Of a stretch of DNA of 64,000 bases, positions 35,501 to 46,745 are shown one piece after another. Made by a program: the position numbers and the translations under genes. Within the stretch, counting starts at the first letter, position 1. Each line of letters opens with the position of its first letter. Source of the DNA: Ulva prolifera (taxonomy: Eukaryota > Chlorophyta > Ulvophyceae > Ulvales > Ulvaceae). The notes beneath the pieces were generated by a model. The model was not told the DNA's origin. It saw only the letters and a program-made list of their open reading frames with translations, and searched no databases. The stretch is from positions 11,909,874-11,973,873 of the forward strand of contig CM041198.1 in NCBI GenBank assembly GCA_023078555.1. Direction: 5' to 3'.

Positions 35501-38500
35501 GCGTTTGTCCAGCAGCTGCAGTCTTCGCTGCCGTCTGCTTTCGGCTGCGGAGGCGCGCAGGTCGCTTCTGGTCACGTGCCTTCACCGGGGCACAGCCGCC
35601 GAGTTCCGGAGCATCGAGACCTGATGATCTCAGCAGAGCTTGGGCAGCATAGTGTCCGAAGAGCGAGCGCGGGTCGAGGGCCACCTGGGCGCCACTAAGG
35701 ACGAGCAGGTGGCCGCGGCGCCGCATCGCTTGGTACCCATCAGCCAGCGCCGCTGACCACTGTTGTAGCTCCGCAGCAAAGGCCTCCCTGCAGGCGAGCT
35801 CTGCAAGAATGTGCCGCCGGTGCACCCAGCACAGACGCGACAGCTGCGTGCTGTCATCTTGCGCGTGAGCGGGGGTCAGTTCAGGGGGGTCCTCGAGAGC
35901 CTCCCATGACGCCATGGTGTCCACAGACACCGCAAGAGCACGCTCCAAAGCCGGGTCACCCCTGCCGCTGGAGCTGGCCTTGAGATCTTCCATACCAGCT
36001 GCATCAAGGCTCGCAAGGGCAGCCTCTGCGGCGGCGTCTCCCGGCGCCTGCAGAGCCGCGGCGGCGCTGTGCAGGGCAAGGCTCGCTGCCAGGGCGGGGC
36101 AGGAGCTGTCTGCTGCCAGCAGCACATACCGCTTGAGCCTTGTGAGGGGCCAGTGAGCTGGGGGACTGATGAGCTGTGCAGGGGAATGCAGCCCGAGCGC
36201 AGATAGGAAGCGGTGAGAGAGCTTCTGCCAGTGAAGAGCCTGCCGCCCTGCACCGAGACGCGCGCTGTCAGGCCGAACTGCAATGCAGGTGGCTTCTGGG
36301 ACCATGCAAAAGGACAGAGTCACGGCGCGCCTGGACGTGCGACTTCACAAGCCTTCCAGTGGCAATGTAGCTACTCCATATGCAATATGTCTGCGTGCGA
36401 CATGCCACACCACATGCTGACTGCCTGTAATGCATAATGATGCATGGATACGTGACTGGCATCTCGACCAACCCAGCTGCACGGCGTCGTTAGCTGATCA
36501 GCATCGCACTCAGCCCGAGATCGTGCAGCATCCGCACAGCCAGCAGAGCGCTCTGCGCCTGCTGAAGGCTCAGGTGCCAGCGGCCACAGCCGGCCAGGGA
36601 GAGCGTGTTGCCGGTGGCACCGTTGTCTACCCTCATGCAACGCTCCAGCGCATGACACGCCGCCTCCACCGCGGAGCACGCCATGACTGCCATGCGCTGG
36701 CAGCAGGCAATTGCGGCCATCTGCAGCCGACTGTCGGAGCCTGCACTGGCGCCAAGTGCCTGTTGCAGTGCGGCCAACTCCGTTGCGGTAGCCTTGGACG
36801 CCCACTTGGCATGTCCCATCGCACACAGCTCATCACCACAGCTTGCAAGGCTTTCAGCAACGAGCAGCAGTTCTGCAGCTGCAAGAGAAACCTCCTGGAC
36901 TGCCGCCCCAGCGCGCTGCACACGCTCTGCCGCGTCACGGTGGAGCCGCAGAGCAGCAGAGGCACGCGCACAGATATTCCCTGCGATGCTGCTGCCAGCT
37001 GCTGCAGGAGCACTGTTCATCGCTGACAGCTCCTCCATGGCTGTGTAGCTGCTGTCAGGAGAGGAATGCTGCGCCACGACAGAGGTTGTGCCACTTCTCT
37101 GCCCAAACATAGGCAGCGGCGCGCGCCGCTGCATGGCTGCTAGTCTCTGCAGAAGCCTGACAGACTGCCGGGTTCCATCTGTGCACAGGCAGGAGTTGCA
37201 ACGCTGTCGCGCTGCGCCCACTTCCGCCTCTGCCTGGCCACCCATCTGCGCACATGACAGCAAAGAGCATGAGACTTGCGCAGCAGCAGCGGTGTTGCCA
37301 GCAAGGACAGCAATCGCACGGATGTCCAGCACCATTGGTATGCAGGAACTCAGGAAACCTGCACAAATGTTCATCGTTTGGTGTGGTCAACCCAGCGAAG
37401 CTTGAAATACAGCTTGAGGATCAGGTGCTGAACTGTTATCCTGGCAATGAATTCCTGGACGTGCAGAAGAGAAACAATCTGAGAGGTTATGAGCGGGTGC
37501 TGCCGTGGAAGATCAGTCTCTGGAAGACACATTGCAGAATTCCCTGATAGTACTATCGAGTTCTGACGGCCAAGACTGCTCAACACTGCAGAATGAAGAA
37601 GAACGAAACCGAATTGTGCCCTCTGCACGTTCGTCTCTGCAATCGATGCATAACCACCGCGGGAGGCACACCCGTAAGACATGAGGCCGAAATTTTTGTA
37701 ACCACCATCACTGACAGGAGACTGTGCACAGAGCTGGCTGTTCGGCACATTGCCTGCTGTGCTTCCAGCCACTGCTGAGACACGCCCTGGTCTACATCCT
37801 CCGACGCCTGCTCAGATGAACAGAAGTCGCTATGGCTGCTGCCTGGGGATGAGTCAGGAGCAGCCACTCCCTGACCGCACGCTACATGCGATCCTGCAAG
37901 ATCTGCTATCTGCACCAGCTTCTGCAAATCGGCCATGTGGGACACAGCAAACTTGATGGCCTTGGTAGCTGCGGTCCATACAGCACACGGAACTGCCTGC
38001 ACAGACGAGTGTTCAGTGTCTTAGTTGGGCCACCTTGATGTGGGAACCGTCCCAAAAGACAGCAGCGGCAGGGCGCACATCCACGCGCTTGAATATTCTC
38101 TGACAGACCAGCAGTAGCAGAGACACCAAGGAGCCTTGTTCGAGGAGGTTCTGCTCAGGTATCAACCGGAAACCCAGGCTGCACCGCTTGAGAGCGTCGT
38201 GCATGGCACTGGCATGCCGGTCCGCGTCTCCACTGTCGTCTGTGGCACCAGCTAGCACAACGGTAGTTGCAAGAGACATTCGCAGCAAACTCAGGGCCAC
38301 CTCGATGTTGCCAGCATCCCTCATGTCCAGTGCGCAATTGTACATGCTGGAGCTGACCCGCCTGCATTGCAAACCGGACTTGAGCACGTGTGCACTATAG
38401 ATCAGGCACTCAGTGTGCGATTTCAGGGGGCTTGCTGATGCTCGTGCGCCGAGATGTTCTGGTTGTGCTGCTTTACACAGATTCTTGATGAGGTTGGCAC

Positions 38501-39997
38501 ACATGCAGGCGGAACGAACGACGTGATGTGTGGCTTGCAAAACAGAGAAATAGGTCTACCTCATCCAGTACTTTTGCCTTGCGTGTGTTCAACCCCGTGC
38601 ATCCCCAGGCTGGGCGTAGACAACTGTGAATGAACATGCTGTGAGACCAGGCATAGATGGGCGGCATTCAAGACTGCAGCAGCGCACCGCAGAGACCCTA
38701 GTAGGACATTGGTGCTGCCTGGGAGAGATGCAAGTGCCTCTGGTATGGCTTCTGATGCTTCAAGGGCGGTGTCCACGATCTGCTGCCCCTCGTGATGCAC
38801 TGTCATGAGCTCTCTGGCAGACATGCTGCTCTGCCGTTGGCAGCAGGCCAGTAGTACCGCTGATGCAGCTGAGATCGCACAGGAAAGCTGTGAGACAGCT
38901 GCGCCCCCAGTGCTGCTCCTCGCGAGGCCGCACAGCACTCGTGCGGCTTGAAGTATCAGCTGCAAACACGCTCCAGCTTGCTGCCCTGCGGCGGTAGTGA
39001 CTGCCGCTCCGGAGACCGTAGCTGTGGTCCCTGCTATGGTTGCGGTCGCACTGATCACCGAAACTTCTAGGGCCAATGCACTGGAGTCGCTGCATGCTCC
39101 ATCTCGCATCTTGTGCAGCATATGAGAGAGACCTGGAAGAAAGTTAAACGAGGCGCAGCTGGGTTCTGCCAGTGCAGCCTGTGCAACAAACAGGATCCGT
39201 ATGAGGTGGCAGGATTCTGAGTAGGACTTGAACATGGACGACCTGCGCACGCACTCTGACAGTGCGATCTTCCAGATGCACGTATAGGTGGTGGCACAGG
39301 TACGTGCTAGCATGGCCTGCATAAGGCACTCCATAGCGGAGTCTGAACAGCTGTGAGCCAATCGAGCAAACACTCTTTCAGCATCTTTCATCGGTGCACC
39401 CGGTCTCGCCAGCAGTGCATAGGCAGCCAAGGCTTCGGTGTCCGTCAACTGCTGTGTACCACGGTGGCCCATGTGTGCGAGAATCAAGTTGCGTGCAAGC
39501 TGCGACGCCTCACAACTGGTCACATCGTTGATTCCAGATGCACACTGCGCAAAGTGTGAAGGGCTGAGGGCTTCATGGTAGGTAGCAGAAACGACTGCCG
39601 TCATGCAACTCTGTTGCAGCTGCTCAGCCCAGGGTTGCTGTTTGTCTTGCTGTAGGGAATATGACAGCCCAAGGCCATGCTCAAGCACCAGCTTGAAGTC
39701 TTTTCTATCATGTAGGAGCCGCACGAAGTGATATTGCAACGTGGCCTGGTGCTGAAGCACCTGGATGTGCTGCTGTTTGAGTCCTGCAGCGCACGACTCA
39801 CAACACGACAGCAGCCGCAGAGAAGAATCCAGAAGTGACGCTTCTGCGAACTTCAATTGAGGTAGATGCGCCTGTAGGAATGCGCATGCACGCTGCCAAG
39901 CCCGCAACTGCTTCTCGGGTTGTCCAGCAAATGTCTGTAAATTAGCTTCATGCCGCAGCAGTTCTGTCGTAATCTGGTTACTTGACCTATGAACCAT
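32549..39997 (-). CDS. ESP1: Separase, cohesin-cleaving cysteine protease (peptidase C50)
   Basis: Eight exons: 39997-38572, 38533-38034, 37996-37672, 37358-36510, 36277-35006, 34889-33876, 33697-33481, 33353-32549, about 2135 residues, the usual size of separases. The N-terminal two thirds are a long Leu/Ala-rich helical array with many Cys. The catalytic domain shows EVLLGWDLHCFPWEA, LFVFLGHGAG with the catalytic His (about 1793), AAVLMGCSSASL with the catalytic Cys (about 1816), CVVANLWDVTDRDID, and the end motif WLNGAAPVCYGIPT. Separase cuts the kleisin subunit of cohesin at anaphase onset and is held inactive by securin. Exon 5 may instead start at 36295. The join 33876 to 33697 keeps phase, but the tyrosine-bearing segment usual after HGxG is missing; a NYIQHL stretch inside that intron could be part of it. 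A 5' exon upstream of 39997 is possible. Confidence 0.9.
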
Positions 39998-41507
39998 AAC
40001 GCTCTAATAATTTGGGGAGTGCTGCCTGCTGGCCCGCGTCGATCTGTGTCCAAGGCAAGTCTCATGCCGTTGAAATGCGATCGCGCGACCAATCATAGGT
40101 CAGAATGGGGCAGACCCATACAATGATATAATTGCACCAACACATGCATCGTCCGACTGCTGGAACTTGCTCGGTCTCGCGGCCGGCTCGCGGTGACCGT
40201 CCCAGCTGTCCATGGCTTGTTTGAAACACACCGGGGGACCACCTAAGCCATAGAAACAGCGTGAACGAGGCCTCGCGAGGCGGCACCATCTGAAGCAGAC
40301 ATGACTCAGGCGTTTCATCATCAGGTAGCCCAACTGTTGCATATGCAATCATCGTCTGGTCTTGACTTGCGCTGTTCCGCCAGGTATGCACGTGTAGTAT
40401 GTGCATTGCGACACCTGCGCGCTGCTAGCTCTTGCGTTGGTGGTGATTGGTTTGTAAGCGCTTGCATTGGTGGTGATCACTTCACGTTTCATTCCAAGGC
40501 AGCATTGTAGGCGTCCATTGCGGTGGCGACACTAGCATCTGCAAAATACTGAGTTCAATCACGACCATATCGCTGCTTGCTCTGGCTTGTCCCTGTCTAC
40601 CGGTAAGAGCTAACGGCGCTTCACAGGCATGGGCGCTGCAGGCGCGCACAGAACTCACGATCGAGTTCTGAAGCGTATGGCCAATGCTTTGACCGCCTGC
40701 AAAATGCAGGCGGTCGCATATGCTCAGTGCGTCGAATCGTCGCTGCCGCACGTGTGCATCTTGCCAAGACCAAAATGGCGCAACTGACATGCCTTTCCAG
40801 CCGTGCATGAGACGAATACAAATCGCATCTGCTTGGATATCCATTACTGGCGTTGCTTTACTCTGACAGGCTCGGTCGGGTACAGGTTCAGCGAAATGCT
40901 TGCCAGGAAAAGTTTGGTGCACTCAAGACATGCTTTTGGAGTCAGGTGTGCCTTCAAACTTCAGCTCGAGAATTACACACTGTCATCCATTGTGGATTCC
41001 AGTGAAATCTCATCTACCGATGTATTGTATGATTAATCTCGTGCACTCTGGACCAGGGAAGTGCATACTTTGGTTTACTTTACTCCAGACGAATCGTGTG
41101 ATCACAAGCTCGCGGTGACTTAGCACACCGCTTCTGAAGCCTGGCCGAATGTGGCTGTTGCAGTTTTGTGGCTTCAGTGTTGCTTGCACTCCATGGCTAC
41201 CAACACGTCTGTTGAAAGGAAAAACCATTCTGGCACGAATCTGAAGCTACATAGACAGGCCATCAGGTTTTAGTGGCTTACTAGAGCATGAGCTGGAGGT
41301 GGCCTTGTCTTTCTTTTGAGCCCTTCTCTGTGGCAACAAATAACATGCGATGCGATACGCAAAAACGAAAGTCATAGACAAGGCATGCATGCGCCTCACA
41401 GCACCGAGCCGCAGCATATAATGCTAGTGATACGCCTGAGTAATAGCATTGGAAGTCACGATCGTAAGTAGGCGTGGCGGTGGGTATGTCTGGGGTCCAC
41501 TGCCCTT
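39998..41507. other. Intergenic, upstream of separase
   Basis: About 1.5 kb with only short motif-free ORFs on both strands. It should contain the separase promoter. A short direct repeat built on GGTGGTGAT occurs near 40435-40480. Confidence 0.4.
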
Positions 41508-42189
41508 TCAGGTGTACTCTCCATATGCTTCATTCCCATCTGGAAGTTCAGTCATTGCGCTTGCGCAAAGTGTGACACAGCCGTGGAAGCGCCGATCATG
41601 AATGTTCTGAATCTCATCTTGCCACGCTGCACTGCCATCAGCAAGGTGTTTTGGAGCAGGCATGAGTAGCCTGGATTCGTGCGCGAGCAGGCTGATAGCA
41701 GTTGCATCTGGCCGAGACAATACTCGATCATGCTTCAAAATTTTCAAATGTCCGCCACGCTGCTGCAGTGAACATGTCACCAACCACTATGCTACGGTCT
41801 GCTGCAGCCACTGGGTTGACTGCAGTTTTTCCAGAGCACAGACTGTATTGGGGCGTGGCAGACGCACTGCACGTGTTGACTTCCATAAAGGGCAGATGAT
41901 CGTAAACTGTGCCTGCTGTCTCACCCATGCCCCATGAGTCTCCAGAGCTGCGTCAAGCTGACACCTGGCTGCGTCCTGATCAGCCTGCCTGCATGATTCC
42001 TCGGGAGCGCCATTTATGAGCAAGCCAGACCCACGGCTGGCCCTGCATTTTGTGGCACTTGTCTCTTTCTGTAATGATGTGTCTGCCAAGTGTGGCCGTT
42101 GATATGCTCGTCACTCCAGCATTCCGTCTGTGTTTAACGGATGGTATCGGTTGATGAAGGGGTGCAGCATGTCGAAATAAGCATGACAT
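41508..42189 (-). CDS. Predicted 200-residue protein with organelle-type leader
   Basis: Three exons keep phase: 42189-42035, 41988-41796, 41762-41508, 200 residues. No family is recognised. The N-terminus (MSCLFRHAAPLHQPIPSVKH) is rich in Arg, His, Ser and Pro with no acidic residue for over 40 positions, as in mitochondrial or plastid leaders. The mature part is mixed alpha-type with several Cys and ends in ELPDGNEAYGEYT. The two introns would be only 46 and 33 bp; the 33-bp one is extremely short and is the weak point of this model. If it is not an intron, the gene is shorter or broken. Confidence 0.42.
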
Positions 42190-42261
42190 CTCATACGAGA
42201 TACATGGACCTGTACCAGCTGTAATCCACAGGCAGGAAGTCGCTGAAAATTAAAAGGACAT

Positions 42262-42303
42262 ATATTGCTGTGCTGCTTGAGGATATTGCTGTGCTGCTTG
42301 AGG
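42262..42303. repeat. Perfect 21-bp tandem duplication
   Basis: Two identical 21-base units stand head to tail just upstream (minus strand) of the preceding gene model. Both halves keep frame with each other, but no coding role is supported. Confidence 0.85.
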
Positions 42304-43644
42304 AATGCTTTGGTGTTGCAGGTTCGAGCAAAGTAGGCTCTGATGGCGGAAATTCTAGATGAAATTCTGGTGGACAAATTGCGATAGAATGCTTCAATGG
42401 GACGCAAAGTTGGGTCACCATGCGGAGGCTTAACATGAATATTCATGATTACTCAAAAGGATGTAAGGATGTCGTAAACCTTTTTCCGTTCGATACGAAC
42501 CTGTCGTCTCGTTCAAGACAGCTAAGCTTCATAGCCGCACCATATCTCGTACGTAGTCATCTCTACATGCTGCAGCCACAGTAAGCTTTAACGAATCGTT
42601 TCTCAGTGTCTGGCAGCATCACTCTTCATCTGTGAAAGTCGACTTGCTGCCTGTTTGTGGCTTGTTTGTTGACGAGGGCCATGCATGGCCATGGAGTTCA
42701 ACACAAGTCGGCCGGTGCGGACATGTTGCAAACGTATTGAGCGAAGACATTCCACGCCCTCACGATCGTCATGTAGCCAGTTTCATGGCCTCTGCTGTTA
42801 ATGCTATGTTCCGTCATAGGACCATGTGGAAGCCGCTGCGACGGCCTGCACCGCCCTGAACACTGCAAATTCGTTTCTGCAGTTGCTCTTCGATGCTACA
42901 ATGAAGCACCGAAGCTTGGGCGATGCCATGGGAGACGTCCCGCAAGCGGCAGTATGACGCTGCCAGCAAACGCCGCTCGTCGATCAGCTACGAGTGGTCC
43001 AGCACCCAGTCCAGAACGGAGATATTCAATCATGTCGAATTGATCACACTGGTATGATTTCGATGTTTTGTCAGCTGTCGCGGAAAGTGTGTCCGTTGTC
43101 ATGCAAACACAGACGGCAATGGCAAATGACAGTGGCATTGAGCTCCCTCACACATGATCACAGCTGGCCCCAGCTATGCACTGCATGTGGCTGAGCCACA
43201 GTGGATGTCGATGGCGTAGACCGTTCTGTCCAGGTCGTCTCATAGGCATAGGATTGTAGCAAGCATATGTGTTACGCGTGGATGGCTTGCACAGATGTTG
43301 GGGGCCTTGCTGCGCACGCACTGACATCTACCAGCATCAATTGAACTAGAAGCCATCAATAACTGATATGGTAAGTGACTGTTGCTGTTTGAGCCCTGAA
43401 ATCTCGTCATGCGGTTGCTGCTAAGGACCCTCGCGGAGCGCGCGTTAGAATATGTGCGCGGCGCTTCTGCATTATTCTTGAGCACCATCTCGAAGTTTTT
43501 CGCGCTGTCAGAATGTCCGGGGTAGAAGACTGGAAGACCTATTGCCTTGTTAACATGCCGTGGTTTTGAAATTTGTCAATGTCCTGGTCTTCAGCAAATA
43601 ACCAATCCTATATTTTGTGTAGGACTAATTGGTGTTGATTTGCA
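42304..43644. other. Gene-poor region
   Basis: Short ORFs on both strands, none with a motif. A minus-strand ORF at 43488-43240 starts with an Arg/Ser-rich stretch that could be a leader, but no continuation by splicing was found. Confidence 0.35.
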
Positions 43645-43983
43645 ATGGAATTTGGTGCCTCTTTGTCATCACCTGACGTGGTGACTGGGCCTGAAGCAAT
43701 TTTGAACCCATACCAACAGCTTTTGCATGTCGTCGGCACGGCTTTGCAGCAACAATTCCACAGCCTCCACTGGAAATGGGATGTCCGCATCATGTCTGGC
43801 CTAGATGGCCAGAATGAAGAAGTATTCCCTAAGCGGCAGGTGGGCCAGATAAGTCCCGGCGAAATGTTGGACCTCGAAGACCATATCAGAGAGCTCTGTG
43901 CCCGCATTGAGGATGCAAGGGTCACACTTGAATCATGTGCGATGATTCATGTGGCCTGGCCGTTGTGGGGGGAGAATGTCTGA
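43645..43983 (+). CDS. Predicted 112-residue single-exon protein
   Basis: ATG at 43645 opens a frame of 112 codons to TGA. Composition is like a real soluble alpha-helical protein: NPYQQLLHVVGTALQQQF followed by FHSLHWKWDV and an acidic helix GEMLDLEDHIRELCARIED. No family is recognised, and the frame could also be the first exon of something longer, with a possible donor before GTCACA near 43921. Its codon use is not noticeably different from neighbours. Confidence 0.4.
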   Translation: MEFGASLSSPDVVTGPEAILNPYQQLLHVVGTALQQQFHSLHWKWDVRIMSGLDGQNEEVFPKRQVGQISPGEMLDLEDHIRELCARIEDARVTLESCAMIHVAWPLWGENV

Positions 43984-44189
43984 AAGCAATTGTGTTTTGT
44001 TGTAGCCATCTTCCGGTTTCGCTCTGCCATACATGCCCGTATCTTTCGCTGGTGCTGCCGTTGAATGCCTAAGTACATATGCATGGATGACTTCTGAACG
44101 TTTTATTTCATTGCATCCGGAGTTACGTTATATGCCATCTTGACATAGGCGGTACCTGTGCAGGTGGGTGGCAGGCAAGCAGTAGAACA

Positions 44190-46685
44190 ATGAAACAAAG
44201 CCACCTTCACCCACACTCCGTGTATGCCCCCACTATGAACGCTGCAGAACTGAAGGATTGCTTTCCATTAGGGGGTGGTCAGCATGCATGCGATCGCAGC
44301 GGCGCCGTGCACCACAGGCAGGCTGCCATCTTGCGTCCACAGGCAGCTGCCTCATTCGGAAGAAGCATGCTGAGTGAGCCTGATAAGACAGATAGAAACG
44401 TCGAGCAAAGCGACTTCCAACGTCAGCCCTTGGACGAGGCTCCAAGCTCCGGCACGTTTGATGATCCTGTATCCAACTGTGAAGGTTCGCCCTCAGAGCA
44501 GGACCCCAGACTTTGTGGCGCCACGGCAGAAACACTGCCACCGAACTGCGCTGATGCTGCCGCATGTACTGCAATAGTAAGAGGCAGTGAATCTTCGGAC
44601 CGTCCAGCTGCAAGTGAACTTCTGGCTGTCTCAGCATACAGCGTCCTCCAGCAGCCTAGATGTTGTGACTACCCATTGAAAACTGACAATCGCAGTGACC
44701 AGAGTTTGCTGCGTGATCCCAGTAGGGTTCAGGCTGCAAGTCCCACAGCTGCAGGGGTTGAGCCCCTGCCACGCATGGCCTCACTGGGGGACCGCACGGC
44801 AGCAGCACCGGTACAGCAGTATGCCAGCTGTCGTAATGAAGACCACACGACTGAGTTTGCCCCGTGGTCGGCCCAAATCAACAGGCCAAGTGTCCAAGGC
44901 CAGATCACAGAGGGCTATGCGCTTCAGCATCAAGACACACCGGCCACCGCATGCGTTGGTTCCATGCACCAAGCTCAGCACCAGGACAGCGTTGTCCGAA
45001 ACGTGTGCCAGCTTCTCCAGCCTCAACTCATGACAATCGATGGCTGCAACGTGAACGTCTCACAGCGTACATCGCAACGTGCACAGGGTCCCTTAGCCTC
45101 CCATGAATGTGCTCGCATGCGTGCTGTGTCGGCGGGCCCGCAAAGCTGTGCCGCTGGCCATGCCTATGCACCTGCCTTTGCCCTCAGTCAACTGTTCCAA
45201 GGAGCTTCAGGTCCTTTTGTGGCAGATGACCAGGCGGCTGGCAATGCAGCCCCAATCAGCTGCGGCACCTTGCACCACAGCGCAAGTCCGGCAGCAGGCA
45301 CAATGCTCTCACGCCCCCACAGCTTGTCACAGCACAGCGGAGCAAGTGCTAGAGACAGGCCTGCCACACCTTCAGCTCGCCCTGCCCGCTCTATCACCTG
45401 TATGGGATCTGCACCAGCAGCTGTGCTTCAAGGCACACTGAGAAGTTTCTCAATGCCGATGGCTCAACATCATGAAGAACCTGACCGCGACGCACGAACC
45501 GATCTGCAGCGCGCCAGAAGTGTAGACAGCTACTCTGATGATCTGAATCGTATGTCACTTTCAAAGAGAGCTGCAGCCCTGTCCGAGTTCCCAGGTGACT
45601 GTGAAGGTCCACAGCTGGGTCCACCCGATCTGCAGCTTCCTGGGTTCCCTGGGAACAGCATTGAAGCCAGAGTCAGTGGTGCTTTAGGAGCGTCCGTGGA
45701 CTGGGGGCCGCCGCCGGAGCTGCAGATGTCTGCTCAGCTGCCTTGCCCATCTGCACTTGCCACAGGTCACACGCCGCAAGTTGATTTGCGCGGGGTGGAC
45801 ATCAACCACGCAATAGAGGATCACCGTGATGCTGGTGCAGCAGTATCCAGCCTGCCAGCATTCTTTGCTCCACACCCTGCTTTGGAACACCTGATTCCAT
45901 ACGATGGATTCGTGGATGGCGAGTCTGCGGATGAAGCACCGCTCGAACCCCAGCCTCAACCCACGATGGCGCCAGCAGGCCAAAGTGGTCGCATGGCGAA
46001 GCAGCTTCAGCGCCGGTCAGCACACATTCCGCCGCATGCACCCAAGGGCGAAGCCCCCAATGGCGCTGCCAGTCAACAGCAAGATTTGCAGCCATCGTCA
46101 GTGCAGCGACCGTGTTTCAATGATGTGGCAGCCGGAGGACAGGCCATACGTCATGCAAGCGTGCATGGCACGGCGGTGCCTCAGGGCGACATGGCGTTGC
46201 ATGCAGAGCCCTGCCATAATCAGCCGCAGCCCGGCAGGCTGCTGCAGCGGCCTCAGGCTGAGGCTGAAGCATGTCAGACTTCTGGTCAAACAGATCAGGC
46301 ACGCACACAGCAGGTGCCGCCAAGCGTGCTGCCCGGGCCGCAAGCCAGTGCCGGGCCACAGCCCCCAGCTGCTGTGGAAGCAGGCCCCACCACCTCACAT
46401 GTGATTTTGCCCACAGGGGCTGCAGGCTGCACACAAGCTCCGGAACCCGCTGTGTCTGTGCCAGAACACCCGCGAAAGCGGAGCAGGCCGCATGCGGCTC
46501 ATGGAGCTGACACCCCAGCTGTGCTGGAGGAGCTGACCGGCCCCCGATTCCGCGAGCCATGCAGCGAGCATGTGGAAGGCTTCTTCCCAAGCCACGTGGT
46601 ATGTCACGAGCTGCTATATCACATCTCAACCAGCTCCCTGATGAGTCTCGCTGCTCGGCCTAGTTTTGCGCACACGCATGACTAG
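44190..46685 (+). CDS. Long disordered Gln/Pro/Ala/Ser-rich protein, possibly the first exon of the next gene
   Basis: A single frame of 831 codons from ATG 44190 to TAG. It is rich in Gln, Ala, Pro, Ser, His and Cys, with one compact stretch near MSLSKRAAALSEFPGD and a basic RKRSRPHAAHG patch near the end that could be a nuclear signal. No domain is recognised. A good donor, GTG|GTATGT at 46599, would end a 803-codon exon; the following gene starts only 60 bp beyond the stop, on the same strand, and its conserved part sits behind a similar disordered lead. One combined protein is therefore quite possible, but I found no acceptor in the right phase before 46746. Confidence 0.5.
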   Translation: MKQSHLHPHSVYAPTMNAAELKDCFPLGGGQHACDRSGAVHHRQAAILRPQAAASFGRSMLSEPDKTDRNVEQSDFQRQPLDEAPSSGTFDDPVSNCEGSPSEQDPRLCGATAETLPPNCADAAACTAIVRGSESSDRPAASELLAVSAYSVLQQPRCCDYPLKTDNRSDQSLLRDPSRVQAASPTAAGVEPLPRMASLGDRTAAAPVQQYASCRNEDHTTEFAPWSAQINRPSVQGQITEGYALQHQDTPATACVGSMHQAQHQDSVVRNVCQLLQPQLMTIDGCNVNVSQRTSQRAQGPLASHECARMRAVSAGPQSCAAGHAYAPAFALSQLFQGASGPFVADDQAAGNAAPISCGTLHHSASPAAGTMLSRPHSLSQHSGASARDRPATPSARPARSITCMGSAPAAVLQGTLRSFSMPMAQHHEEPDRDARTDLQRARSVDSYSDDLNRMSLSKRAAALSEFPGDCEGPQLGPPDLQLPGFPGNSIEARVSGALGASVDWGPPPELQMSAQLPCPSALATGHTPQVDLRGVDINHAIEDHRDAGAAVSSLPAFFAPHPALEHLIPYDGFVDGESADEAPLEPQPQPTMAPAGQSGRMAKQLQRRSAHIPPHAPKGEAPNGAASQQQDLQPSSVQRPCFNDVAAGGQAIRHASVHGTAVPQGDMALHAEPCHNQPQPGRLLQRPQAEAEACQTSGQTDQARTQQVPPSVLPGPQASAGPQPPAAVEAGPTTSHVILPTGAAGCTQAPEPAVSVPEHPRKRSRPHAAHGADTPAVLEELTGPRFREPCSEHVEGFFPSHVVCHELLYHISTSSLMSLAARPSFAHTHD

Positions 46686-46745
46686 TGGAGTCTTTATTTC
46701 TCACTGGTGCGAGCATGAGCTGGCGGCTGCTGTCCGCCGTGTGCC

